Source: an uncultured Clostridia bacterium
Lineage (GTDB): Bacteria > Bacillota > Clostridia > TANB77 > CAG-508
Direction of reading: 5' to 3'
DNA length: 49,179 bases
Assembly (NCBI GenBank): GCA_947631335.1
Contig: CANRKZ010000004.1
Coordinates: 1-49,179 of the forward strand
This document shows positions 25,479-33,186 of the stretch, piece by piece (positions within the stretch are counted from its first letter, which is position 1; every line of letters begins with the position of its first letter). The notes under the pieces are model-generated. The model was not told the DNA's origin. It made no database searches and saw nothing but the letters and a program-made list of their open reading frames with translations. Position numbers and translations under genes: made by a program.

Positions 25479-27605
25479 ATGAAAGTTATCAAAAGAGACG
25501 GAAGAGCAGTAGATTACGATAGAGAAAAAATTAGAATAGCAATTGATAAGGCAAATAAAGAAGTAAAACCAAAAGAAAGAGCGACCAAAGAAGAAATTAA
25601 GGAAATTATTAATTATATAGAGGAATTAGGTAAAAAAAGAATTTTAGTAGAAGATATTCAAGATATTATAGAAGAAAAATTAATGGAAATTCAAAAATAT
25701 GAATTAGCTAAAAAGTATATCGTATATCGTTATACAAGAGCATTAGTTAGAAAACAAAATACAACAGATGAGTCAATACTTGGATTGATTCGAAATGAAA
25801 ATAAAGAATTAGCAGAAGAAAATTCAAATAAAAATACTTTACTGGCTTCTACTCAAAGAGATTATATTGCAGGAGAAGTTTCAAGAGATTTAACAAAAAG
25901 AATGTTATTACCAGAAAAAATTTCAAAAGCACATGAAGAAGGAATTTTACATTTCCACGACGCCGATTATTTTATTCAACCAATTTTTAACTGTTGTTTA
26001 ATTGATATTGGAAATATGTTGGACAATGGAACTGTTATGAATGGAAAAATGATTGAATCACCAAAAAGTTTTCAAGTAGCATGTACGGTAACAACACAAA
26101 TTATTGCTGCTGTTGCAAGTAATCAATATGGTGGACAATCTGTTGATATGATTCATTTAGGAAAATACTTAAGAAAGAGTTATAATAAATTCAAAAAACA
26201 ATTAGAAGAAAAATATGCTGGAAAAATAGATGAAAATATCATAGAGGACATGGTACAAGATAGATTAAAAACAGAATTAAAAGCAGGGGTACAAACAATT
26301 CAATATCAAATTAACACATTAATGACAACAAATGGACAATCTCCATTCGTAACACTATTTTTACATCTAGAAAAAGATGATCCATATATCAAAGAAAATG
26401 CAATGATTATAGAAGAAGTTTTAAGACAAAGATACGAAGGAATCAAAAATGAAAAAGGGGTATATGTTACGCCAGCATTTCCAAAATTAGTATATGTATT
26501 AGATGAATTCAATAGTCTAAAAGGTGGAGAATATGATTACTTAACGAAACTTGCTGTTAAATGTTCTTCTAAGAGAATGTATCCAGATTATATTTCTGCT
26601 AAGAAAATGCGTGAAAACTATGAAGGAAATGTATTTAGTCCAATGGGATGTAGAAGTTTCTTATCACCATGGAAAGATGAAAATGGAAATTACAAATTTG
26701 AAGGAAGATTTAATCAAGGTGTAGTAAGTATTAATTTACCACAAGTTGGAATTGTAGCAGATGGTGATGAGGAAAAATTCTGGAAGTTATTAGATGAAAG
26801 ATTAGAACTTTGTAAAGAAGCATTGATGTGCAGACATTATGCCTTACTTGGTACTCATTCAGATATTAGTCCAATTCACTGGCAATATGGAGCTTTAGCA
26901 AGACTAAAAAAAGGTGAAAAAATAGATAAATTATTGTATGGTGGATATTCTACAATATCACTTGGATATATTGGTATTTATGAAGTAACTAAGCTAATGA
27001 CAGGTGTATCTCAAACAGAACCAAAAGGACGTGAATTTGCACTTAAAGTTATGAAACGCTTAAAAGAAGCAACTCAAAAATGGAAAAAAGAAACTAACAT
27101 CGGTTTTGCTTTGTATGGTACTCCAGCAGAAAGTTTATGTTATCGATTTGCAAGAATTGACAAAGAAAGATTTGGAACGATAAAAGACATCACGGATAAA
27201 GGATATTATACTAATTCTTATCATGTTGATGTAAGAGAGAAAATAGATGCTTTTGAAAAATTAAAATTTGAGAGCGAATTCCAAAATATATCAACAGGAG
27301 GATGTATTTCATACATAGAAATACCAAACATGAGTAAAAATATAGATGCATTAGAAGCGGTTGTTAAATTTATTTATGATAATATTCAATATGCAGAGTT
27401 TAATACAAAATCAGATTATTGCCATGAGTGCGGATTTGATGGAGAAATTTTAATTAATAAAGATAATGAATGGGAATGTCCAAATTGTGGAAATAAGGAT
27501 CATAGCAAAATGACAGTTGTTAGAAGAACTTGTGGATATTTAGGAGAGAATTTCTGGAATGTAGGAAAAACAAAAGAAATTAAACAAAGAGTAATGCATT
27601 TATAG
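25479..27605 (+). CDS. nrdD: Anaerobic ribonucleoside-triphosphate reductase (class III)
   Basis: Glycyl-radical enzyme making dNTPs without oxygen. 708 residues. Seen: N-terminal ATP-cone (MKVIKRDGRAVDYDREKI), NrdD core with FHDADYFIQPIFNCCL, ACTVTTQIIAAVASNQYGGQ and MGCRSFLSPW, a C-terminal zinc module (CHECGFDG, CPNCGNKDHS) and the radical site RRTCGYLGE with the Gly that carries the radical. ATG 25479 has GAGGAGGA eight bases upstream. The activase gene nrdG is not beside it. Expected to be controlled by the divergent Crp/Fnr protein. Confidence 0.97.
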   Translation: MKVIKRDGRAVDYDREKIRIAIDKANKEVKPKERATKEEIKEIINYIEELGKKRILVEDIQDIIEEKLMEIQKYELAKKYIVYRYTRALVRKQNTTDESILGLIRNENKELAEENSNKNTLLASTQRDYIAGEVSRDLTKRMLLPEKISKAHEEGILHFHDADYFIQPIFNCCLIDIGNMLDNGTVMNGKMIESPKSFQVACTVTTQIIAAVASNQYGGQSVDMIHLGKYLRKSYNKFKKQLEEKYAGKIDENIIEDMVQDRLKTELKAGVQTIQYQINTLMTTNGQSPFVTLFLHLEKDDPYIKENAMIIEEVLRQRYEGIKNEKGVYVTPAFPKLVYVLDEFNSLKGGEYDYLTKLAVKCSSKRMYPDYISAKKMRENYEGNVFSPMGCRSFLSPWKDENGNYKFEGRFNQGVVSINLPQVGIVADGDEEKFWKLLDERLELCKEALMCRHYALLGTHSDISPIHWQYGALARLKKGEKIDKLLYGGYSTISLGYIGIYEVTKLMTGVSQTEPKGREFALKVMKRLKEATQKWKKETNIGFALYGTPAESLCYRFARIDKERFGTIKDITDKGYYTNSYHVDVREKIDAFEKLKFESEFQNISTGGCISYIEIPNMSKNIDALEAVVKFIYDNIQYAEFNTKSDYCHECGFDGEILINKDNEWECPNCGNKDHSKMTVVRRTCGYLGENFWNVGKTKEIKQRVMHL

Positions 27606-27613
27606 AAAATAAA

Positions 27614-27650
27614 ATGGAGTAAGAAGTATGAATTCTTACTCCATAATTTT
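27614..27650 (+). terminator. Terminator after nrdD
   Basis: A 12-bp perfect stem, ATGGAGTAAGAA (27614-27625) with TTCTTACTCCAT (27633-27644), then AATTTT. It lies between convergent nrdD and gatD ends. Confidence 0.75.
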
Positions 27651-28392
27651 AGTTGGTTAAAAATCGATCTAACAATTGTTTTCTACATTTTTTTTCAAAT
27701 TCATCATTTAAAGGTTCTAAAATAAAATCATCATTATATTTTCGATCAAGACAATGTTTAATAATATAATCTGTAAGTTCTGGGTTTTTTGAAAGAAGGG
27801 GACCATGTAAATAAGTTGCAATTACATTATCTAAAAAAAATCCTTCTGTTTTATCACCGAACTTATTTCCATTTCCAAAAAGGACATTTCCAAATGGAGT
27901 ATCAATATTAAAAGTTTGGCCACCATGATTTTCAAAACCGATAATTTTTGTTTCTTTTCCATTTAAGTTAGTATTTATAACAATATTCCCAATACATCTT
28001 TTTTTTCTATCTGCTAGAGCTTCTGTATAGTAATTAAAAATTTCTAATCCAGGTATGATATTACCTTCAACACCTTTATAGTATTTTCCAAATAGCTGAT
28101 AAGATCCGCAGATTAGTAAAAAGAAAACACCATTTTTTATAGCTTTTTTTATATTATCTTTATATTTTAGTAAATCTTCTGCTAAAATACCTTGTTCTTG
28201 ATCAGCACCACCACCTGCAAAAACTAAGTCATAATCATTAAAGTCAGGATGAGTGTCACCAATTGAATAAGGAACAACAGTAGATTTAATTCCACGTTGC
28301 TCTAGACGATATTGTAATACTTGAATATTTCCAAAATCACCGTATAATTCTAATATGTCTGGGTATAAATATAATATTCTTAATTCTTTCAT
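27649..28392 (-). CDS. gatD: Lipid II glutamine amidotransferase subunit GatD
   Basis: CobB/CobQ-type glutamine amidotransferase that supplies ammonia to MurT for amidation of the glutamate in lipid II. 247 residues. Seen: LYLYPDILELYGDFGNIQVL, FAGGGADQEQ, the catalytic-Cys segment LLICGSYQLFG, and IIGFENHGGQTF with the later His region ATYLHGPLL. ATG 28392 is chosen because AAAAGGAG lies just upstream on the minus strand; the frame is open further to 28440 but that part is the palindromic repeat. murT lies upstream in the same operon, separated by that 119-bp element. Confidence 0.93.
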   Translation of the reverse strand: MKELRILYLYPDILELYGDFGNIQVLQYRLEQRGIKSTVVPYSIGDTHPDFNDYDLVFAGGGADQEQGILAEDLLKYKDNIKKAIKNGVFFLLICGSYQLFGKYYKGVEGNIIPGLEIFNYYTEALADRKKRCIGNIVINTNLNGKETKIIGFENHGGQTFNIDTPFGNVLFGNGNKFGDKTEGFFLDNVIATYLHGPLLSKNPELTDYIIKHCLDRKYNDDFILEPLNDEFEKKCRKQLLDRFLTN

Positions 28393-28405
28393 AAATTTCT
28401 CCTTT

Positions 28406-28524
28406 TGAGACACAAGGGGGACAGTGGCAAAGTGTCTCATCGTTCTATTAATATGGATTCATTAGAGAGTTAGATTTTTTGACATAAAAATGAGACATTT
28501 TGCCACTGTCCCCCTTGTGTCTCA
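28406..28524. repeat. REP-like palindromic element between murT and gatD
   Basis: Two 34-bp units in inverted orientation, 28406-28439 and 28491-28524, are reverse complements with a single mismatch. Each unit is itself framed by a short inverted repeat (TGAGACAC...GTGTCTCA in the left, TGAGACA...TGTCTCA in the right) around a G5/C5 tract. The 51 bases between are AT-rich. This layout is that of a mobile REP doublet (REPIN) or MITE, of the type moved by IS200-like/RAYT transposases; no transposase is in the window. It lies inside an operon and would form a strong RNA hairpin between murT and gatD. Confidence 0.8.
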
Positions 28525-28533
28525 TTTTTATGA

Positions 28534-29844
28534 TTAAAGTCCTAATGCATGTCTAGTAGGTTGTAGTGAAGTATAGTTTGCTATAATATATTTTTTAGTA
28601 TTTGTTTTATATAAATTTTTTACTGCTTCATTCAAATTTAAATAAGGTTCGATTTTGTCTTGGTCAAAGCCAGATGTTTTAATTCGAATGGCAATGTCAT
28701 AGGCACGTGTTCCAGCAGTTATAATTCTAGAAACATGGTTTAAGGTATCAAAGTTAATATCCCAAATCCAAGAAACATCAAGTCCATCTGCTATATTATC
28801 ATTTAAAACAAATAATAGCTCTTTTTCTTCATCATCTTCATTTAAAATTCTAAGACTAACATTAGCTCCTGTTGGGTTCTTTGCTAGATTTATAATAGTA
28901 GAAACTCCTTTTATTTCAACTTCTTCTAATCTACCATTATTTAATACAAACTTGGCTAAAGCTTCTTGGATAATTTTAGTATTTATGTTATATAAACTAA
29001 CACAACTAATAACTGCTACAAAGTTATAAACATTATAAATACTATTAAATCTAATTTGATAAGGAATATCATCCACTTTAAAGGTTCGATTTTTTAAGTT
29101 AACATCAGTAGCTAATTTATAAATTTCATTCTCACCGTAACTACAATTAGGACATTTAAATTTACCAATGTGAGAGTATTGGTAGTACTGATATTCAATG
29201 CGACTGTTACAAAAAGGACAAAACTTACCTTCTCCAGCTTCTTTTATATTTTTACTTGCATATTTATATTTTTCAACACTAAAATAATAAATATGATTGT
29301 TTTCAGGATTGGCTTTTCCAAGTCTTGCTACATTTGGATCGTCATTATTTAATACTAAGTTACCATTATAAGTTTTTAAGAATTCGTTGATTCGAAGAAT
29401 TAATGATTCTACTTCACCATTTCGATCTAATTGATCACGGAAAAAGTCAAGTACCACTAAAGTATCTAAATTAAATTCTTCAAAGATAACAGGAACATAA
29501 CTTTCATCTACTTCGAATACAAGGAAATCTGCTTTTATTTTTCCGCTTAAAGTGCAATGTTTTAAGATTGTGGAAAGAATACCGGTTTCCATGTTATTTC
29601 CTTCAGTGTTACTAATAACTTTTTTACCAGCCATTTTTAAAGTATAAGCAATTGCATTATTTGTCATAGTTTTACCATTAGTGGCTGTTACAGCAATAAC
29701 AGGACAATTTACTTTGAAGTAACTAAAGATATTTGGGTTCCAGTCATAAGCAATTTTTCCTAAAAGGTTACCTCCTTTTTTACCACAAATTTTTAAAATA
29801 AAATAAAATATTTTCATAATTAGTATGATTAAAAAGTTTTTCAT
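28534..29844 (-). CDS. murT: Lipid II isoglutaminyl synthase, MurT subunit
   Basis: Mur-ligase-like ATPase that, with GatD, converts the glutamate at position 2 of lipid II to isoglutamine. About 436 residues. Seen: ATP site VIAVTATNGKTMTNN, VFEVDESYVP, a small zinc module CPFCNSRI and CPNCSYGEN inserted in the middle domain (typical of MurT), and a C-terminal DUF1727 domain with NLAKNPTGANVSLR and ITAGTRAYDIAIRIK. The second ATG (29844) is preferred because the GGAG just after the first ATG (29856) acts as its ribosome site. First gene of the murT-gatD operon. Confidence 0.93.
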   Translation of the reverse strand: MKNFLIILIMKIFYFILKICGKKGGNLLGKIAYDWNPNIFSYFKVNCPVIAVTATNGKTMTNNAIAYTLKMAGKKVISNTEGNNMETGILSTILKHCTLSGKIKADFLVFEVDESYVPVIFEEFNLDTLVVLDFFRDQLDRNGEVESLILRINEFLKTYNGNLVLNNDDPNVARLGKANPENNHIYYFSVEKYKYASKNIKEAGEGKFCPFCNSRIEYQYYQYSHIGKFKCPNCSYGENEIYKLATDVNLKNRTFKVDDIPYQIRFNSIYNVYNFVAVISCVSLYNINTKIIQEALAKFVLNNGRLEEVEIKGVSTIINLAKNPTGANVSLRILNEDDEEKELLFVLNDNIADGLDVSWIWDINFDTLNHVSRIITAGTRAYDIAIRIKTSGFDQDKIEPYLNLNEAVKNLYKTNTKKYIIANYTSLQPTRHALGL

Positions 29845-29952
29845 TTTTTTCTCCATTATTCTAAAATTTTAAATTATTATACCATAAGCAAAAGAGGAGA
29901 ACAATAAAAATTAAAGAATATTTAAAACTTGTTTTTTAAAGACACTAATATA

Positions 29953-29986
29953 AAAGGCTTGTTACCTATTAATAACAGCCCTTTTT
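29953..29986 (-). terminator. Probable terminator of the radical-SAM/DUF4130 operon
   Basis: An imperfect stem (AAAAGGC..TGTTA with TAACAGCCCTTTTT) directly after the DUF4130 stop in the minus direction, with an A-run on the plus strand that becomes a T-run in the transcript. One small bulge is needed. Confidence 0.5.
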
Positions 29987-30743
29987 AAGGTTTTTCAATT
30001 AAATCTTGCCAGTATTTTTTTGGCATAAATTGCATTTGACATCTAGGATTATTTCTTTCCGAAATAAAAATTGTTTTAAAAAATAGCTTCCATAATTCTT
30101 GATACTTTTTTTCATCTTCTGAAATGTTAGGAATACAAATATTTTGACTATGGATTATCTTATATTCTTTTGTATTATAAACAAAACAAATATCTCTATT
30201 TTTATCACAAATGACAAAATTCATAGAAGCAAAGCGTTTTATAAAGTGATGTCCTAAAGGCTCTAGGATATTGTTATCAGGATGAATTGAAGCATAAGAT
30301 AAATTGTTGCTAAGTTCCTGAAATCGAAGAAGTCCTTTTAATTTGTGACATTCCGAAAGAGTTTTTTTTCTCATAGATACTACTTTAAAAACATAAGAAG
30401 TAGTTAGATTATGATTTATTTTAGGACCAACAATAAAACCGTTACACAAATATTTTAGGATATTAAATTCTTTATTTTTTTCATTTGATAAAAAAGCATA
30501 ATAAGTATTATATAAGGTATCAGAACCGATATTTTTTTCAATTCCGTTTAATATTCTTTGTGCTTTTTCAAGATTTGTTTCAATCTCTATGGTGGTATCC
30601 AAAAAATTTGAAAGATAAGTATTCTTTTTGCAAATCTTTTGAGGTAAAGTTTTAGTTAAATAACTATCAAAAACAATAGTAAGAAAGCCATAAAAACTTC
30701 CATCATATAAATAAGTTTTGTTTATAAGCTTCCAGTTAGACAT
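29985..30743 (-). CDS. DUF4130 (TIGR03915-type) putative DNA repair protein
   Basis: 252 residues. The start motif TYLYDGSFYGFLTIVFDSYL and the later LSECHKLKGLLRFQELSN, ILEPLGHHFIKRFASMNFVICDKNRD match the SAM-dependent repair-associated family TIGR03915, which carries a DUF4130 domain and is linked to uracil-DNA-glycosylase-like proteins. It overlaps the radical SAM gene by 22 bases and is translated after it, the standard two-gene arrangement. Chemistry is unknown; a DNA repair or base-modification role is only proposed for the family. Confidence 0.88.
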   Translation of the reverse strand: MSNWKLINKTYLYDGSFYGFLTIVFDSYLTKTLPQKICKKNTYLSNFLDTTIEIETNLEKAQRILNGIEKNIGSDTLYNTYYAFLSNEKNKEFNILKYLCNGFIVGPKINHNLTTSYVFKVVSMRKKTLSECHKLKGLLRFQELSNNLSYASIHPDNNILEPLGHHFIKRFASMNFVICDKNRDICFVYNTKEYKIIHSQNICIPNISEDEKKYQELWKLFFKTIFISERNNPRCQMQFMPKKYWQDLIEKP

Positions 30744-32020
30744 TTTATTTTATCCTCCTTTGTTGGTTGTAAAGAATCAAAAATAGATAATTGTTCAAAT
30801 TGTGGTTGCTTCAAGTTATTTCTTTCTTGATAAATAAGGTTTGTTTCGATGAAAGATTCATTAAATTTACAAATTTTATCAAAATATTTTCCTTTACAGG
30901 TAATAAAATATTTTGCTCTTTTTAACACAACTCCTAATTTTTTTAAAGAATCAAAATCTAAATAAAAAGAACGTCTTGCACGGATAATTTTTTTAGCAGA
31001 TATAACACCAATGCCAGGAATTCTAAGTAAAGTCAAATAATCTGCCGTATTAATTTCAATTGGAAATTGTTCGATATGACGAAGAGCCCAATCACATTTA
31101 GGATCCAGTATATTGTTGAAGTTAGGATGTGAATCATCTAATAATTCATCTGCTTTAAATCCGTAAAAACGGAGTAACCAGTCGGCTTGGTATAATCGAT
31201 TTTCTCTTAGAAGAGGAGGTGATTTTAGTGTTGGTAAATTTTTATCATTATTTATGCTGATATAGGCAGAATAATAGACCCTTTTTAAATTCAATTTTTG
31301 ATAAAGTCCTTCTGAAAGCTTTAAAATTTTTAAATCACTTTCAGGAGTGGCTCCGATAATTAGCTGAGTCGTTTGTCCAGCAGGAACAAAATCTATTTTA
31401 AACTTACTTTTGTCTAATTTGTTTTGTTTTATCCCATTTGAGATATAGGTCATAGGTGTCAAGATTCCATCTTTTTCTTTTTGAGGAGCGAGCAATTTTA
31501 GGCTATTATGAGAAGGAAGTTCAATGTTTACGCTCATTCGGTCTACTAATTTTCCTAACGGATCAATTAATTCCTTACTACATCCAGGAATTGTCTTACA
31601 ATGAATGTAACCATTGAAATGATATTCATTTCTTAAAATAGAGATGGTACGAATTAGTAATTCCATCGTATAATTAGGTGATTTAATAACGGCTGAACTT
31701 AAAAAAAGTCCTTCAATATAATTCCTCTTATAAAAGTTGATCGTTAAATCTGCAACTTCTCTTGGCGTAAAAGTCGCACGCCTTACAGTATTGGTACAAC
31801 GATTGATACAATATTTGCAGTCATAGATACAACAATTACTAAATAATATTTTAAGAAGTGAAATACATCTACCATCGTTACTCCAACTATGGCAAATACC
31901 AGACACATTACCATTTCCAATTCCCCTATTTTTATTTTTTCTAGAGCTTCCACTAGAACTACAAGAAGCATCATATTTTGCAGAATCTGCAAGAATTTTT
32001 AATTTATCTATTATATCCAT
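30722..32020 (-). CDS. Putative DNA repair/modification radical SAM protein
   Basis: About 432 residues, TIGR03916-type. Seen: N-terminal LKILADSAKYDASCSSSGS, then the radical SAM cluster C-x3-C-x2-C in CIYDCKYCINRC, PSHNSLKLLAPQK, and a C-terminal helix-hairpin-helix DNA-binding motif LLRIPGIGVISAKKIIRAR. A [4Fe-4S]/SAM radical enzyme that binds DNA is thus predicted; substrate unknown. ATG 32020 is chosen because the family starts there (MDIIDKLKIL); the ribosome site is weak (GTGGTGA). Encoded just upstream of and overlapping the DUF4130 partner. Confidence 0.9.
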   Translation of the reverse strand: MDIIDKLKILADSAKYDASCSSSGSSRKNKNRGIGNGNVSGICHSWSNDGRCISLLKILFSNCCIYDCKYCINRCTNTVRRATFTPREVADLTINFYKRNYIEGLFLSSAVIKSPNYTMELLIRTISILRNEYHFNGYIHCKTIPGCSKELIDPLGKLVDRMSVNIELPSHNSLKLLAPQKEKDGILTPMTYISNGIKQNKLDKSKFKIDFVPAGQTTQLIIGATPESDLKILKLSEGLYQKLNLKRVYYSAYISINNDKNLPTLKSPPLLRENRLYQADWLLRFYGFKADELLDDSHPNFNNILDPKCDWALRHIEQFPIEINTADYLTLLRIPGIGVISAKKIIRARRSFYLDFDSLKKLGVVLKRAKYFITCKGKYFDKICKFNESFIETNLIYQERNNLKQPQFEQLSIFDSLQPTKEDKIKCLTGSL

Positions 32021-32103
32021 TTTTTTCACCACAAACCAAACATTTGTACTTATTATATCACAAAAAACAAAAAAGTCAAACATTTATTTGTGAAAAATAA
32101 AAA

Positions 32104-32176
32104 GTTAATCTCTATTATTTTATTTCAGATAGTAAAAAAATATAAATTAATTGAAAACAATAAAATAGAGATTAAC
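32104..32176. repeat. Long-range inverted repeat after the YcxB-like gene
   Basis: GTTAATCTCTATT (32104-32116) is the exact reverse complement of AATAGAGATTAAC (32164-32176), with 47 AT-rich bases between. It lies 3' of the minus-strand gene ending at 32188 and may act as its terminator, though the loop is unusually long. Confidence 0.45.
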
Positions 32177-32187
32177 CTTTTAAAATA

Positions 32188-32724
32188 TTATTTAAATTTA
32201 GTTTCTTTTTTGAATTTGTACCAACATTTTTTTTGCATAAACTTAGCAAAGTCATCAGGAGAACCAATTGAAAAGTTTTCTTTATCTAATAAAATAGAAT
32301 GTGTTTTATCAATATATAGATAAAAAAATCTAGAAGTTTCAAACACTTTATATAATTTATAGTAGTTTATATTGTTTTCTTTTAGTGTATCTTGCATTTT
32401 AAAATATTTTTCATAAAACAGAAAAGTAAATTCTTCTTCGTTTTGAATTTTATTACTATGAAATTCTTTGCTAACCTCAGAAATAGGATGTAAATATCTC
32501 CAAAGCAAAAAACAAGTAATAGCAACGCAAAGTATACTAGCTAATGTAAGATTATGTACTTTTATTTGTAGGCTAACACAAAATAATAGTAAACCAATAA
32601 TAAAAGCAGTATAGAAAGTATATTGAAATCCGAATTTTTTCTTATGAAATTGTAAAAATTCTAAATAGACGGATTTGTTATATTTTGTTGTGTTTTTATA
32701 TAATATTTTCAAATTTATCACCAA
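32188..32724 (-). CDS. YcxB-like membrane protein
   Basis: Up to 178 residues. Two membrane helices in the middle (about residues 38-55 and 58-75: TAFIIGLLLFCVSLQ and LASILCVAITCFLLW), then a soluble C-terminal domain with NINYYKLYKVFETSRFFYLYIDKTHSILLDKENF, the pattern of YcxB-like domains. No catalytic residues recognised. The start is uncertain: no ATG is available, and TTG/GTG codons at 32724, 32721 or slightly downstream are the candidates; GGTGAT near 32715-32721 could be the ribosome site. Function unknown. Confidence 0.7.
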   Translation of the reverse strand: MVINLKILYKNTTKYNKSVYLEFLQFHKKKFGFQYTFYTAFIIGLLLFCVSLQIKVHNLTLASILCVAITCFLLWRYLHPISEVSKEFHSNKIQNEEEFTFLFYEKYFKMQDTLKENNINYYKLYKVFETSRFFYLYIDKTHSILLDKENFSIGSPDDFAKFMQKKCWYKFKKETKFK

Positions 32725-32838
32725 TCATAGTATAACATAAATAGAAGAACAAAAAAAGCAATAATTAATATAACTAAAAAGAATTGCAAAAATTTTATTC
32801 TCATGATATAACTATAAAAAACAAAGATAGAGGTAAAA

Positions 32839-33186
32839 ATGTATTATGTATATATGTTACGATGTGAAGATAACTCGATTTATACAGGAATTACAGTTAA
32901 TATAGAAAGAAGAATGAAAGAACATTTCGACAAAGACAAAAAATGTGCAAAATATACAGCTACGCATCAGGCAAAAAGATTAGAAGCTGTATGGAAAACC
33001 GAAAATAAATCGTTAGCATCTAAATTAGAGTTTCAAATTAAAAAGTTAAAAAAAATACAAAAGGAAGAAATTATTGTAAGTAAAAATTTAGAAAAATACT
33101 TAGGAAAAAAAGTTACAGTAGAAAAATATACCTATCAAAATTTTTTAGGAGGATTTCCGTATGAAAAAAATAGTCTTAAAAATTGA
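32839..33186 (+). CDS. GIY-YIG nuclease superfamily protein
   Basis: 115 residues, YhbQ/UPF0213 type. Seen: YYVYMLRCEDNSIYTGIT (the GIY-YIG strand pair, here YVY and YTG), then the conserved Arg-x3-His of NIERRMKEHF and AKRLEAVWKTENKSLASKLEFQIK. Such small single-domain proteins are predicted nucleases of unknown target. ATG 32839 has AGAGGTAA upstream. Its 3' end overlaps copA by 26 bases, so translation is probably coupled. Confidence 0.9.
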   Translation: MYYVYMLRCEDNSIYTGITVNIERRMKEHFDKDKKCAKYTATHQAKRLEAVWKTENKSLASKLEFQIKKLKKIQKEEIIVSKNLEKYLGKKVTVEKYTYQNFLGGFPYEKNSLKN

